From Pseudanabaena sp. FACHB-2040 (lineage in GTDB: Bacteria > Cyanobacteriota > Cyanobacteriia > Phormidesmidales > Phormidesmidaceae): 64,000 nt of DNA. Below are positions 1-12,212 of this stretch, piece by piece; within the stretch, counting starts at the first letter, position 1; every line of letters begins with the position of its first letter. Location: positions 1 to 64,000 of the forward strand of contig NZ_JACJQO010000007.1 of the NCBI RefSeq assembly GCF_014696715.1, in the 5' to 3' direction. The notes beneath the pieces were generated by a model. The model made no database searches. It saw only the letters and a list, made by a program, of their open reading frames with translations, and was not told the origin of the DNA. Position numbers and translations under genes: made by a program.

Positions 1-174
1 ATGACCCTGGAGCGGTTCCATGAGCAGCCTGAAATCACCGACAGCTACCGGGAAAACTTTGCAGCAATAGAAGAGATCGCCGCTATTCCCATTACCCGAG
101 GCGGGGCCGAGACAGAGGTCTTTCATGTGTACCGGGCGACGCAGTTTCTCCAGCCCTATCAATATCCCTACTGA
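1..174 (+). CDS. C-terminal end of an unidentified protein (5' end outside window)
   Basis: The first frame is open from the window edge and ends at TGA 172-174, giving 57 residues that finish in QPYQYPY. The ATG at position 1 is probably internal, because the window simply begins there. No motif can be recognised in so short a tail. It converges on a sugar-1-phosphate transferase gene only 24 bases away, so an envelope or glycan role (for example a glycosyltransferase C-terminus) is possible but is inference from position only. Confidence 0.5.
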   Translation: MTLERFHEQPEITDSYRENFAAIEEIAAIPITRGGAETEVFHVYRATQFLQPYQYPY

Positions 175-198
175 GCCAGGAATTTTGAGCCAGGGATT

Positions 199-1257
199 CT
201 AACGGGAGTGTTGTTTGACGCGCCAGCCGGTGTAGCTCAGCAATACCGTTGCCCCTAGAGCATAGGCTACGCCGCTGGGCATGCCAGAAAACGCCAGAGC
301 CAGACTGCCCACCCACAGCGTCAGCACGTAGATGAAGAGAACCGTCACCCGGTGGGATAGCCCGGCCTGAAGCAGGCGGTGATGCAGGTGCCGCTTGTCA
401 GCTACAAAGGGAGAGGCCCCGCAGCGTATGCGGTCAAAAATAACCGCTGACATATCCAAAATTGGCACTGCCAGGATCAGGTAAGGCAAAAAAACAGCCG
501 CCGTGGTGACGCTCTTAACCAGGCCAATAATGCCTACCCCCGCTAAGGTAAAGCCCATAAAGTAGGCCCCCCCATCACCCATGAAAATTTGGGCTGGGTT
601 GAAGTTGTAGCGCAAAAAGCCCAAAGCGCCGCCAGCTAGGGCTGCAGCAATCAGGGCCGCAGCAGGCTGATTCATAAACAGAGTCGCTACCAGCATGATG
701 ATGGCAGCAATGCCAGAAACGCCTGCGGCCAGTCCATCTAGTCCATCGATCCAGTTGATGGCGTTGGCCATGCCGACCAGCCAGACAATTGTGACGGGCA
801 GGCTGACCCAGACCGGCAATGAAACCAGGCCATAGAAGGGAATCGTTAGAAAATCGATGCTGACCCCGACGTGCCATGCGATCGCAGCCACCGCCGCCTG
901 CATAAAGAGACGACTAAACGGAGACAGGCCAAATAGGTCATCCATTAGGCCGATTAGAAAAAAGGCCAACCCCCCAATGGTGACGCCCCAAATGGCAAAT
1001 TCCTCCGGCGGAGCCAAATGCTGGCCGGTGGCATCAATGAAGCCGCCCGTGGCCCAAACTATCATTAGTGCAGTCAGCGTGCCCAGAAAAATCGACACGC
1101 CTCCCAGCCGCACCATTGGCTTGTTGTGTACCTTGCGGCCTCCCGGTAAATCGACTCGTCCACTCCTCAACCCGATTCGTCTCACAATGGGTGTACTAGA
1201 GAGCACCACTATTGCTGAAACGACAAAGGCGAGGAAATGATAGAGATGAGATGGCAT
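199..1257 (-). CDS. MraY/WecA-family undecaprenyl-phosphate sugar-1-phosphate transferase
   Basis: This is an integral membrane enzyme of glycosyltransferase family 4. The family moves a sugar-1-phosphate (usually GlcNAc-1-P) from a UDP-sugar onto a polyprenyl phosphate, the first step of surface polysaccharide synthesis. Visible signatures are VRLGG near the N-terminus, the MDD pair, the NAINWIDGLDGL motif and FMGDGG, in a protein made almost entirely of hydrophobic helices (about 10-11). The chosen start is the ATG at 1257 (352 aa), preceded by GGGAG five bases upstream; a TTG at 1299 and an ATG at 1269 are in frame but less well placed. MraY itself is less likely because its longer MraY-specific motifs are absent; the exact sugar is unknown. 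Confidence 0.9.
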   Translation of the reverse strand: MPSHLYHFLAFVVSAIVVLSSTPIVRRIGLRSGRVDLPGGRKVHNKPMVRLGGVSIFLGTLTALMIVWATGGFIDATGQHLAPPEEFAIWGVTIGGLAFFLIGLMDDLFGLSPFSRLFMQAAVAAIAWHVGVSIDFLTIPFYGLVSLPVWVSLPVTIVWLVGMANAINWIDGLDGLAAGVSGIAAIIMLVATLFMNQPAAALIAAALAGGALGFLRYNFNPAQIFMGDGGAYFMGFTLAGVGIIGLVKSVTTAAVFLPYLILAVPILDMSAVIFDRIRCGASPFVADKRHLHHRLLQAGLSHRVTVLFIYVLTLWVGSLALAFSGMPSGVAYALGATVLLSYTGWRVKQHSR

Positions 1258-1567
1258 CAGGACTCCCATGGCAAATGGAGGGTTTTGGGCATCAGTCAAG
1301 CTGGTATTTCAGGAGAGGATTGAGGATTGATGTATCAAAGCCGATCTAGCGAACTTGCTTTGACAGGGCCAATCGCTTCCTGACGACCTGAAAAGCTATT
1401 TTTTTCAGGCTGCCAAAAAATCCCAATGGATGTTACTACAAAAACTCCATGCAGATTATCACAGATTCTTAAGCACTCGGCTTAAATCTCCTGTTCAATC
1501 CCATGGAGTTTGTGAGGTCCTAATCCTTTACAAGGACCTTGAACCTAAATCCTGATCAGAATTTGCG

Positions 1568-2851
1568 CTAAACCATTGCGGGCACTAAACCGCCTAGGTG
1601 GGGATAAAGGGGAAACTGTTGGCAGAGCGCTGCCACTCGCTGACGGCAGGTTTGTGCCACTCCCTCATCTTCTGGAGACAGCAGACGCTCGGCAATAATG
1701 TCGGCAATTTCAGTAAAGTCGCTGGTGCCCAACCCGCGCGTGGTCATAGCTGGTGAACCCAACCGCAAACCGCTGGTGACAAAAGGCGACTCCGGATCAA
1801 ACGGCACCGTATTTTTGTTAGCGGTAATGTTGACCTCACTGACTAGCTGATCGGCCCGTTTGCCGGTGAGGCCAATGGAGCGCAAATCAACCAGCACCAG
1901 GTGATTGTCAGTGCCGCCCGAAACCACCTTGCAGCCCCGCACCTGAAGCTGAGCCGCCAGCGCTTTAGCGTTCTCAATTACCTGGGCAGAGTAGGTTTTG
2001 AAGTCTGGCTTGAGGGCTTCTCCAAAGGCCACAGCCTTAGCGGCAATGACATGCTCTAGAGGGCCACCTTGGTTGCCGGGGAAGACAGCTTTGTCGAACT
2101 TTTTGCCCAGCTCAGCATCACGAGTCAAAATCAAACCGCCTCGGGGTCCGCGCAGCGTTTTGTGCGTGGTGGTGGTCACCACATCGCAGTAGGGCAGCGG
2201 ATTGGGATGATGGCCTGTGGCCACTAATCCCGCAATGTGGGCAATATCAGCCAGCAGGTAAGCGCCTACTTCGTCTGCAATTTGCCTAAACCGGTCAAAG
2301 TGAATTGTGCGTGAGTAGGCTGAATAGCCACAGATCAGCAGTTTAGGACGATGCTGCAGGGCCAGCTCTCGAATTTCGTCGAAGTCTAGCTGCTCTGTTT
2401 CACGGTTAACGCCGTAGTGCTGGACGTTGAACCACTTGCCAGAGACGTTGACTGGGGAACCGTGGGTTAAGTGACCTCCGTGGGAGAGATCCATGCCCAT
2501 GATCGTGTCTCCGGGCTGGAGCAGGGCGAGAAAGACGGCAAAGTTGGCCTGTGCGCCTGAGTGAGGTTGAACATTGGCATGGGCAGCGCCAAAGAGTTCT
2601 TTGGCGCGATCAATAGCCAGTTGTTCTGCCTGATCAACAAATTCGCACCCCCCGTAATAGCGCTTTCCGGGTAGGCCTTCTGCGTATTTGTTGGTGAGGA
2701 CTGAGCCCTGAGCTGCCATCACCGCAGGAGAGGTGAAGTTTTCGCTGGCAATCAGTTCTAGGTGATCCTGCTGGCGCTGCAGTTCGCGGTGCAAAATATC
2801 AGCAACTAGCGGATCCGATTGAGCTAAAAAGTCAGAATTAGTCTTAGTCAC
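1568..2851 (-). CDS. glyA: serine hydroxymethyltransferase
   Basis: PLP enzyme converting serine plus tetrahydrofolate to glycine plus 5,10-methylene-THF; in cyanobacteria it also serves photorespiratory glycine. The substrate and cofactor motifs are intact: LELIASENF at the N-terminus, the [11 protein letters not shown] loop, and [14 protein letters not shown] with the Schiff-base lysine. The GTG at 2851 gives 427 aa, the usual length, with AGGGG about 8 bases upstream; a TTG at 2869 would add six residues. A weak inverted repeat (1515-1521/1533-1539) lies after the stop but lacks a T-tract. It is divergent from crtP across about 330 bases. Confidence 0.96.
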   Translation of the reverse strand: MTKTNSDFLAQSDPLVADILHRELQRQQDHLELIASENFTSPAVMAAQGSVLTNKYAEGLPGKRYYGGCEFVDQAEQLAIDRAKELFGAAHANVQPHSGAQANFAVFLALLQPGDTIMGMDLSHGGHLTHGSPVNVSGKWFNVQHYGVNRETEQLDFDEIRELALQHRPKLLICGYSAYSRTIHFDRFRQIADEVGAYLLADIAHIAGLVATGHHPNPLPYCDVVTTTTHKTLRGPRGGLILTRDAELGKKFDKAVFPGNQGGPLEHVIAAKAVAFGEALKPDFKTYSAQVIENAKALAAQLQVRGCKVVSGGTDNHLVLVDLRSIGLTGKRADQLVSEVNITANKNTVPFDPESPFVTSGLRLGSPAMTTRGLGTSDFTEIADIIAERLLSPEDEGVAQTCRQRVAALCQQFPLYPHLGGLVPAMV

Positions 2852-4607
<1,756 letters not shown>

Positions 4608-4789
4608 CGGTTCTGGCCAGGTTGTGAGGGTTGCTGTCGCAAGAGCAACATTGATTAGGTGTAATCTTGGATGGGCAACACTTGCATACACGTGATGATT
4701 TGCTTAACTCTCTGGGTTCTAGCTATCGTCTTTCGCCAGTGAACCTGCTGTCTGTTTAGGACATCCTAGATTCTCCAACCTGGTCATTG

Positions 4790-5719
4790 ATGCTGCAATT
4801 GTCTGACTCTCCCCCTGCAAAACCCCTGGCTTCTGTCGAAGATTCTTATGAGCTTTGCCGCCAAATTACGGCAAAGTACTCAAAGACTTTTTACATGGGT
4901 ACCTTGCTCATGTCGCCGCTTAAACGACGAGCAATCTGGGCCATCTACGTCTGGTGTCGCCGGACTGATGAACTGGTGGATGGTCCCCAGGCTCAATACA
5001 CCAATGAAGCCACCCTGGATCGGTGGGAGGCCCATCTAGAGTCCTTGTTTGGGGGCAATCCTCAAGACGATGCTGATGTGGCGATAGTCGATACGCTTGA
5101 GCAGTTTCCCCTAGAGATTCAGCCATTCCGGGACATGATTGCAGGCCAACGGATGGACTTGTATCGCTCCCGTTACGAGACTTTTGAGGAGCTAGAGCTT
5201 TACTGCTACCGGGTAGCGGGTACGGTCGGTCTCATGTCGACTACTGTCATGGGCATCGACACGCAGCAGCATACAGCTCCCTGGCATCCTAAAGATGCTT
5301 CACCTAATCCAATCCAGGAGGCTATTGCACTGGGCATTGCCAATCAGTTGACTAACATTTTGCGCGATGTTGGAGAAGACGCTCGCCGGGGCCGAATTTA
5401 TCTGCCGCTTGAAGATCTAGCTCTCTTTCGGTACAGCGAAGACGACTTAATGCGGGGTGTGATTGACGACCGCTGGCGATCGCTAATGCAGTTCCAAATC
5501 CAGCGAGCCCGCAAATTTTATGCAGAGGCAGAAAGGGGAATTAGTGTACTCAGCCCTGATGCTCGCTGGCCAGTGTGGGCTGCCTTGATGCTCTACCGCA
5601 AAATTCTAGACGTGATCGAAGAGAATCAATACGATGTCTTTAATCAGCGGGCTTATGTTCCCTCTTTGCGTAAGCTGTCTTGCTTGCCCGAAGCTTTACT
5701 TAAGGCCCGAGTTTTTTAG
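4790..5719 (+). CDS. crtB: phytoene synthase
   Basis: Condenses two geranylgeranyl diphosphates to phytoene, the entry step of carotenoid synthesis. Both Asp-rich diphosphate-binding motifs of the squalene/phytoene synthase fold are present: RRTDELVDG near residue 58 and NILRDVGEDARRGR near residue 190. The protein has 309 aa from ATG 4790; a TTG directly before it is in frame. It lies downstream of crtP and the pair supplies consecutive steps. The gene ends 22 bases before a long perfect hairpin shared with the convergent RNA-binding protein gene. Confidence 0.97.
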   Translation: MLQLSDSPPAKPLASVEDSYELCRQITAKYSKTFYMGTLLMSPLKRRAIWAIYVWCRRTDELVDGPQAQYTNEATLDRWEAHLESLFGGNPQDDADVAIVDTLEQFPLEIQPFRDMIAGQRMDLYRSRYETFEELELYCYRVAGTVGLMSTTVMGIDTQQHTAPWHPKDASPNPIQEAIALGIANQLTNILRDVGEDARRGRIYLPLEDLALFRYSEDDLMRGVIDDRWRSLMQFQIQRARKFYAEAERGISVLSPDARWPVWAALMLYRKILDVIEENQYDVFNQRAYVPSLRKLSCLPEALLKARVF

Positions 5720-5741
5720 GGGGTTTTCTCCTCCTAAAAAA

Positions 5742-5797
5742 ACGTGAGCACAAAAAAGGATTTAGCAACTTTGCTAAATCCTTTTTTGTGCTCACGT
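5742..5797. terminator. bidirectional terminator, 27-bp perfect inverted repeat
   Basis: Bases 5742-5768 and 5771-5797 are exact reverse complements with only CT between them. The stem contains internal A6/T6 blocks and CACGTG-type ends. It lies in the 113-base gap between the convergent crtB and RRM genes, so it can serve both. The stem is unusually long and perfect for a bacterial intrinsic terminator. Confidence 0.85.
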
Positions 5798-5832
5798 GAG
5801 CTGTCTTCTACGAATGCTTCTAGTAAAGAAAC

Positions 5833-6303
5833 TTACGAAGACGTCGTTTGAGTCGCTAGAAGCTGTTTTAGTTTCTCCAGTTCGCCAGCCCAACGGGGAT
5901 CGGGTTGAGCGGCTGCGGTTGAATCACCTACCGCTGCAGGGCTCTTCCGCGCGCCTCCGCCTCCCTTGCCGCCACCACTAGGAGCGGTAGTGGTGCGACG
6001 ACGAGGACTGCTGGTTTCAGAAGCTTCGGGAGCTCCTTCAGGCTTACTCTTGCTGCGAGGCAGCGCCTTCTCAACCTTAAGTACAGCATCGCTGAGCTCA
6101 TAGCCATTAAACTGCTCGACTAGCTCATCTGCTTTTTCGTCAGTTTTGACCGTGACAAATCCAAAGCCCCGGCACTTGCCCGTTTTTTTGTCAGCAATCA
6201 GCTTGACTGACACCAAATCTTCAGAGTGTTCTGAAAAAAGAGCTTCTAACTCTTCACGCTCAAGTTCCTTGGGGAGATTGCCTACATATAGACGAATTGA
6301 CAT
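5833..6303 (-). CDS. RRM-type RNA-binding protein (cyanobacterial Rbp family)
   Basis: A single RNA-recognition motif fills residues 3-80, with RNP-2 (LYVGNL) and RNP-1 (KCRGFGFVTV). It is followed by a low-complexity Gly/Ser/Pro/Arg tail containing a GGGKGGGG run and a short charged end. Cyanobacterial Rbp proteins bind RNA, many are cold-induced, and some help localise photosystem mRNAs to thylakoids. At 156 aa with a long tail this resembles the larger Rbp type. The upstream untranslated region is long, which fits the cold-regulated leaders known in the family, but no thermosensor structure could be shown. Confidence 0.92.
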   Translation of the reverse strand: MSIRLYVGNLPKELEREELEALFSEHSEDLVSVKLIADKKTGKCRGFGFVTVKTDEKADELVEQFNGYELSDAVLKVEKALPRSKSKPEGAPEASETSSPRRRTTTAPSGGGKGGGGARKSPAAVGDSTAAAQPDPRWAGELEKLKQLLATQTTSS

Positions 6304-6999
6304 TTAGATACCTCTAACTCTCTCAGCTAAACATAAAGATGCTTTTTTATGATTTCCTAAACGCTTTGCCCACAAGCTTCCACAGAAGTCATATCAAGGG
6401 AATAAAAATATTCTTTAGGGGTTTAACGTGAGATTAGCCCAAAAAACTGTGGAGTGTAGCAAAAAGCATTAGCAGCATGAATGATGAATTGATACTCTTC
6501 AAGCCTATTCTCAAACTATCTTGATAAGGCCATTTTTCGAGATTTTCTTCTCAAGGCTCTTGACACTCTTTTGCGAAGGATTAAATTCACTCTCGAATTA
6601 CGCCCTCGAATCGTGCTGCGTTTATTCCCTATCTGTAGACTAATCCCTGCGCTTGAAGACGGTAATCTACTTTAAGTAGGAAGGTTTCGCATACTCAGAC
6701 CATTAATTAAGGTAACACGGTATCTGAAGTGGGGGTAGCCTGAGCCTCTTTTTTCCAAGGAAATATTCAAAATCTTTAAGATAAAACCAGCCGTCAAGCG
6801 GCTGGTCAATTTGCTGTGTTGAGAGTAGGAGAACCTGATACCTATAACCTGCAAAGCAGGGTAGCTCAGCCGCCCAAAAGAGCAGCCAGATTAGGCTTAC
6901 TGGAACTCTGTAAACTAATGTAACACTTCTGGCGAAAATGTTGCAATATTTCTTTACCAAGACAATGGTCTTGGGCAATATCAGGCTATACCCTCTACT
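6304..6999. other. 696-base intergenic region without a convincing gene
   Basis: It lies between the RRM gene (start 6303, minus) and the M48-like gene (stop 7000, minus). Two minus-strand frames near 6672-6978 are open, but neither has a plausible ribosome binding site, start or protein-like composition. The region is more AT-rich than its neighbours. The left part probably holds the promoter and leader of the RRM gene; the right part holds a hairpin at 6786-6806. Confidence 0.6.
6786..6806 (-). terminator. probable terminator of the M48-like gene
   Basis: ACCAGCCG and CGGCTGGT form an 8-bp GC-rich stem with a 5-base loop. Read on the minus strand it is followed by TTTATCTT, a modest T-tract. 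It lies about 190 bases after the stop of the minus-strand gene ending at 7000. Confidence 0.5.
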
Positions 7000-9528
7000 T
7001 CAGTAGCCTCTAAAGAGGATATAAACTCCCCAAGCGCAGCATGCAAGGCTTAAGAGAGTTGCCCAGAGAGGATGATTGGCAATCTGCAGGATTTTTCCCG
7101 ATTGCTGGAGTCGATCCACGTCTACCCACAGAGTCGCTCCTCGACGAACCCACCCGATGACGCCTCCTGTGCGATCGCGCCAGGTGGTTGGATGGGTTAT
7201 TGGAGAGAAGAAGTTACCAATCGGGCCAAGCGTACTCAGAATGTGCAGACGCACTAGGCCAGACGAAGTCTTTAGCATGACGTCTTGACAGAGCCAGTTA
7301 GCGATGCCTCTGCGCCCAATTAGGGTGCCCTGAAGCTGAACAGGCTGGCTGTCTGTGGGCAGTGCTAGCGGGTTTTTCAGCAAATTTTCTAAGCTGGGGT
7401 TGGTTAGGACATTTCCCGACCGGATATCTGGGAACAGGCGGTTGACGGGCAGCATGAGGCCAATACCCAAACCTAGAAAGGCGATTCCCTTTAGAACGCT
7501 GACGTCCCGGTAAAGCCAGCTGAGAAACCAGCCATCAAAAGCCTCCATGACCCCGCCCAAAAACCATAGAAACATAGCCACAATCAGCCCGATCAGTAGC
7601 CCAACCAAAGGCGCTCCCTGAGCTAGCAGGGTAGGTAAGTACTGGCCCCCCGTCGGCTTACTCCCAATCTGGATTCGGGTTGATGCGGCGTCGGCGGGTA
7701 GTAAACCTAAGGACGCTCCGGCCTGTTCTAGGGCGGCTAACCGTTCTCCTAGTAAAGCTTGGGGAATATTCCAGGATAGCCACTGACGATAGGGGTTTTG
7801 CCGGTCCCAGGCAGTCAAGGAAGCTAAGTTGGTTGAGCTTAAGCAGCTACCGGGACTGAGCGCTAGCTGGTGACTGAGTGGGGTCAGCAAGTCCAAGCTT
7901 TCTAGCAGGGCGGGAGTATAGCCCTGCTGCTCGATATGGGTAGCAATGCCTTGGGTTAATTTGAGCAGACTTTGGCTATAGCCTGCTGGATTATGGGTCA
8001 GCTCTACGGCGGTGCGATCGCAATACAGGCTACGCAGCCGAGATAGCCAGAGGCCGACCTTTCGCAGCAGCCAAAAAAGCGCATAGCAGAGGGACGCAAA
8101 AAGCCCAAGCAGCGCGCGCAAAAATGGCTGTCTTTGGCGGTCGCCCCACTGGGCAGTCTGCCAATAGCCTTGATAAACCAGAAATAAGAGAGTGCCTAGG
8201 CCAGACATGACCGGCAAATCCCAACATCTCATGTGACCCAGTTCATAGGCGTACAAAGTCGCCAACTCTGAGTCCTCCATCTGATCAATTAGGCCTTGGC
8301 TCACAACAATCCGCATATTGCTAGGCAGCCAGCCATAGCTGAAGCAGAGCGGGGCCTCCGTTGGCAGCAGCTGCAGTTCTGGCAGCGTCCAACCCCACCG
8401 CAAGCAGGTCTGTCTGACCGTTCTTAAGGCTTCTGGGTAGTTGGCTTTGAACTGTCGGGGTGAAAGCGGTGTCTGCCGGTAAAGCCGCCTGAGCAAAAAG
8501 TCCATTACCCAGGGACTAGCCAGCAGCAGCGCGATCAGAAAAACGCCAACAGCAACGGCATAGCTATCTTGGAAGGAAATGAGGGGAGCCTGTGGCGTCA
8601 GCTGGTAAAGCCTTCGAGACAGGCTGCTGATCAGGCCCAGTGAGCTGACTAAAACGGCATTCACAACCCACAGCAGCGCTACAAAGGTTAGTCCTATAAC
8701 GAACCATAGCTTGAGGAGTGGCAGGGGCGGCAGCGATCTGACGCCAGTGCTGGTACCAACAGTTCCTGAGGCAACCCCCTCAGTCGGCTCAACGAATTCA
8801 GAGGCTAGCGGTATTGTCTCCTGGGGCGGCTCTAGCGAAGGAGAACTCGAACTGAGCCTGTTTGGTGGCTCGGGGCCAGTATCGTTACTGTTTAACTGCT
8901 GGTAGTGAAATAGGGAAGCGGTTGGAGAATCGTTATCAGAGGGATTGAGAGGTGAGATTTGAGAGTCATTCATGCGAGCGGCGGCAGATGAGCTGGCTTG
9001 ATCCTCTGACGCTGTAGTGAGGTGTGAGGTTTCAGGGGCCGATGAAGCCAGAACCGGAGGGGAGGAAATCGAGCCGGAGGTGGAGGGTTTGGAAGAAATT
9101 GGAGTAAAGCCGCTAAGATCGGCAGCTAATGGACCGACCTCAGGGGCTGCTGTTGATGGATCAGCAATCCTATCGTTGACAACTGTTGGTGGAGTGGCTG
9201 AATCAGATGAGCTGGTCTGTAGGGTTGCCAGTGTCCGACGAGCCCATTCCTGAACCTGTGGGTTGCGGTGTGAAGTCAGAGGGCGACAGAGGTCTGCTGC
9301 GGTCTGCTGCTCTCCCAGATGCCGGTAAGCACGAATCAAGCCCATCTGGGCCTGCAGGTGGTACGAGGGCGAAGCGTTGGCCTGCTGCAGTGCGGTGAGG
9401 GCTGCAATGGCGGCTGAATAATCCTTGGTCTTAATAGCCTGCAGCCCGGTTTGCAGCAGTTCCTCTGCTGACGGCAAGGGCTCGGCAGGCTGCAAAGATT
9501 CAGAACGTGGCTCAAAAGACTCGGCCAT
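7000..9528 (-). CDS. TPR + multi-pass membrane M48-type protein with degenerate zinc site (pseudopeptidase)
   Basis: The 842-aa protein starts with TPR-like helices (about residues 20-105), then a Ser/Pro/Thr-rich linker to about 260, then a membrane region with several hydrophobic helices. The centre matches the M48 (Ste24/HtpX) peptidase fold, but the HExxH motif reads Y428-E-L-G-H432, so the first zinc His is Tyr. The usual ExxxD third-ligand motif reads S500-L-Y-C-D504, so the ligand Glu is Ser. Two of three zinc ligands are therefore missing, and proteolysis is unlikely. The frame is intact, so it is probably a functional non-catalytic membrane scaffold rather than a decaying gene. Role unknown; the TPR suggests protein contacts. 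Confidence 0.8.
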   Translation of the reverse strand: MAESFEPRSESLQPAEPLPSAEELLQTGLQAIKTKDYSAAIAALTALQQANASPSYHLQAQMGLIRAYRHLGEQQTAADLCRPLTSHRNPQVQEWARRTLATLQTSSSDSATPPTVVNDRIADPSTAAPEVGPLAADLSGFTPISSKPSTSGSISSPPVLASSAPETSHLTTASEDQASSSAAARMNDSQISPLNPSDNDSPTASLFHYQQLNSNDTGPEPPNRLSSSSPSLEPPQETIPLASEFVEPTEGVASGTVGTSTGVRSLPPLPLLKLWFVIGLTFVALLWVVNAVLVSSLGLISSLSRRLYQLTPQAPLISFQDSYAVAVGVFLIALLLASPWVMDFLLRRLYRQTPLSPRQFKANYPEALRTVRQTCLRWGWTLPELQLLPTEAPLCFSYGWLPSNMRIVVSQGLIDQMEDSELATLYAYELGHMRCWDLPVMSGLGTLLFLVYQGYWQTAQWGDRQRQPFLRALLGLFASLCYALFWLLRKVGLWLSRLRSLYCDRTAVELTHNPAGYSQSLLKLTQGIATHIEQQGYTPALLESLDLLTPLSHQLALSPGSCLSSTNLASLTAWDRQNPYRQWLSWNIPQALLGERLAALEQAGASLGLLPADAASTRIQIGSKPTGGQYLPTLLAQGAPLVGLLIGLIVAMFLWFLGGVMEAFDGWFLSWLYRDVSVLKGIAFLGLGIGLMLPVNRLFPDIRSGNVLTNPSLENLLKNPLALPTDSQPVQLQGTLIGRRGIANWLCQDVMLKTSSGLVRLHILSTLGPIGNFFSPITHPTTWRDRTGGVIGWVRRGATLWVDVDRLQQSGKILQIANHPLWATLLSLACCAWGVYILFRGY

Positions 9529-9660
9529 AAAGCGATCAACCTACTCTGCTGCAGTAATAGGGTACACGGGAGCTTTTATGATGCGATCGCATCTACCCAA
9601 ACTTTCCCTGGAAATTTCCGGATACGTCACATTTTGGAAATTTCAGCCTGTAAGCTGCTT

Positions 9661-10932
9661 CTATGCCTTCCCTGGCGAATCTTCTAGCATCGCTTGGATA
9701 AATTGGTAGAGGTCAGGTTCTACAGCCCCAGTAAGTTGCCGATCTTTGAGATCCATTAGCCCTTTTGCCAAGGTCGTACAGCGGCCTTTGTAATCTCGAT
9801 GGGCTGCTAGCAGATCAGTAAAAATAGTTTCTTCAATCTGCATGCGGTTAGATAGCTCAGAAACTGGGGTGCTGTAAGCAACCGCTTCAACGTTGTACTT
9901 CAGCAGAAATATTAACGCGCCGCTTTGCTGCTGTAACGTTGCCTGCAGCTGCCGGATATCGAGATCCAGGCGGTCAAAGCCTACCTGACCCTCAATCCGC
10001 AGCTCTACGATAGGACCAGCAGTCGGATCTAGATCTCCGGTTGCGATCGCAGCTTGCACGGTTTTTTCGGCGGCCTCAATCAGGTCTTCCTGACTTTCCT
10101 GACCCCGCAAAGTCAGGCTCAACCGCACTACAGGCCGCTGGTAATAGTCGGTTTTGAGGTCGGCCTGGACGCCCTGATCATCGATTTCTACGCAGTAGGC
10201 TCCGCGTTGAAAGCTCGCCTCCTCAATGTTGTTGGCTGCTAAGGAGCCTGGATTAAAAACCCAATTCTCAACACTATATTGCTTGTGAATGTGGCCTAGA
10301 GCTAGATAGTCCACGCCTACCATTTTTAGCGGCAACAAATCTGAGTACCTGAGCGCGCCAGAGTATCGCGCAATTTGCCCCTCTAGTCCGTGATGAAACA
10401 TTAAGACAGTATGCTCTGGCCCTGGCGGCAGCGCCTCAATAGCAGTTGCAATTTGCTCAATGGCTTTGGGGGCCGCTGCGCCATACCAGTTGGCTCCAAC
10501 CACCCGCACTCCACAAGCCAAATCTACATAGCCTCCCCGGCGGGTATTGTCGTCCCAAGGGAAATAAAAAGGTTCTCCTGCCGCCACATCCCCAGGTTCC
10601 AACAGCTTCAACAGTCCCCACTCAGATAAGTATTTAAGCCAGCTAGTGCGGGTACCGTAGGGGCGGTTATCGTGGTTGCCCTCAATCGCCAAAACTGGAA
10701 TACCTGCTTTCTGAAGATCCTGCAGGCAAAGCTGAGCCTGGTTTAGAGTGGCGGGCTGGATGTTGCGGTGCTCAAATAAGTCCCCAGCAATCAGCACAAA
10801 GTCCACCCGCTCTTCCACGGCATAGCGCTGCAGCACATCCTGCAAGGCTAGAAAAAAATCTCGGGTGCGCTCTCGGCTGTCATAGCGATCAAAGCCCAGA
10901 TGGATATCTGCAATGTGGAGAAACTTCGCCAT
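9661..10932 (-). CDS. SbcD/Mre11-type metallophosphoesterase exonuclease
   Basis: A 423-aa calcineurin-like phosphoesterase with all five metal motifs in order: DIHLG (D9, H11), GDLFEHRN near residue 49, EGNHDNRP near 84, FHHGLEG, and GHIHK. This is the DNA-repair nuclease subgroup that works with an SbcC/Rad50 ATPase on hairpins and double-strand ends. The C-terminal third is a long accessory domain. No SbcC/Rad50 partner is adjacent, so the partner must lie elsewhere or the protein acts alone. It lies downstream of prfA, separated by a terminator hairpin, and upstream of the M48-like gene. Confidence 0.85.
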   Translation of the reverse strand: MAKFLHIADIHLGFDRYDSRERTRDFFLALQDVLQRYAVEERVDFVLIAGDLFEHRNIQPATLNQAQLCLQDLQKAGIPVLAIEGNHDNRPYGTRTSWLKYLSEWGLLKLLEPGDVAAGEPFYFPWDDNTRRGGYVDLACGVRVVGANWYGAAAPKAIEQIATAIEALPPGPEHTVLMFHHGLEGQIARYSGALRYSDLLPLKMVGVDYLALGHIHKQYSVENWVFNPGSLAANNIEEASFQRGAYCVEIDDQGVQADLKTDYYQRPVVRLSLTLRGQESQEDLIEAAEKTVQAAIATGDLDPTAGPIVELRIEGQVGFDRLDLDIRQLQATLQQQSGALIFLLKYNVEAVAYSTPVSELSNRMQIEETIFTDLLAAHRDYKGRCTTLAKGLMDLKDRQLTGAVEPDLYQFIQAMLEDSPGKA

Positions 10933-10967
10933 AGGAGGGGTTGCGATCGCGCTATCAACGTAAAAGT

Positions 10968-10994
10968 GCCCTGGCTATTTAGTATAGCCAGGGC
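10968..10994 (-). terminator. intrinsic terminator after prfA
   Basis: GCCCTGGCTAT and ATAGCCAGGGC are an exact 11-bp inverted repeat with a 5-base loop. On the minus strand the stem is followed by ACTTTTACG. It starts 36 bases after the prfA stop and closes the alpha ribosomal cluster. Confidence 0.7.
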
Positions 10995-11029
10995 CTCGAA
11001 ATGTTTGCTTTGTAAGGATTTTCAAACCC

Positions 11030-12151
<1,122 letters not shown>

Positions 12152-12179
12152 TTACAGAAACCCCAAAACTAGAAAAATC

Positions 12180-12197
12180 CCCTAGGAAACCCTAGGG
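12180..12197 (-). terminator. intrinsic terminator after rpmE
   Basis: CCCTAGG and CCTAGGG form a 7-bp stem with a 4-base loop. On the minus strand it is followed by GATTTTT. It begins 15 bases after the rpmE stop, so transcription may partly end here before prfA. Confidence 0.7.
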
Positions 12198-12212
12198 AAC
12201 TTTAACAGCAAA

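Noticed and set aside
1387-1409. 8-bp hairpin CCTGAAAA/TTTTCAGG
   Set aside because: Neither position nor T-tract fits a terminator for the adjacent genes; likely chance in AT-rich spacer.
4671-4742. 23-residue hydrophobic frame between crtP and crtB
   Set aside because: No ribosome binding site and no recognised small photosynthetic subunit; likely chance.
6672-6978. Two minus-strand frames of 60 and 91 codons
   Set aside because: Overlapping each other in AT-rich intergenic DNA, without start signals; composition not protein-like.
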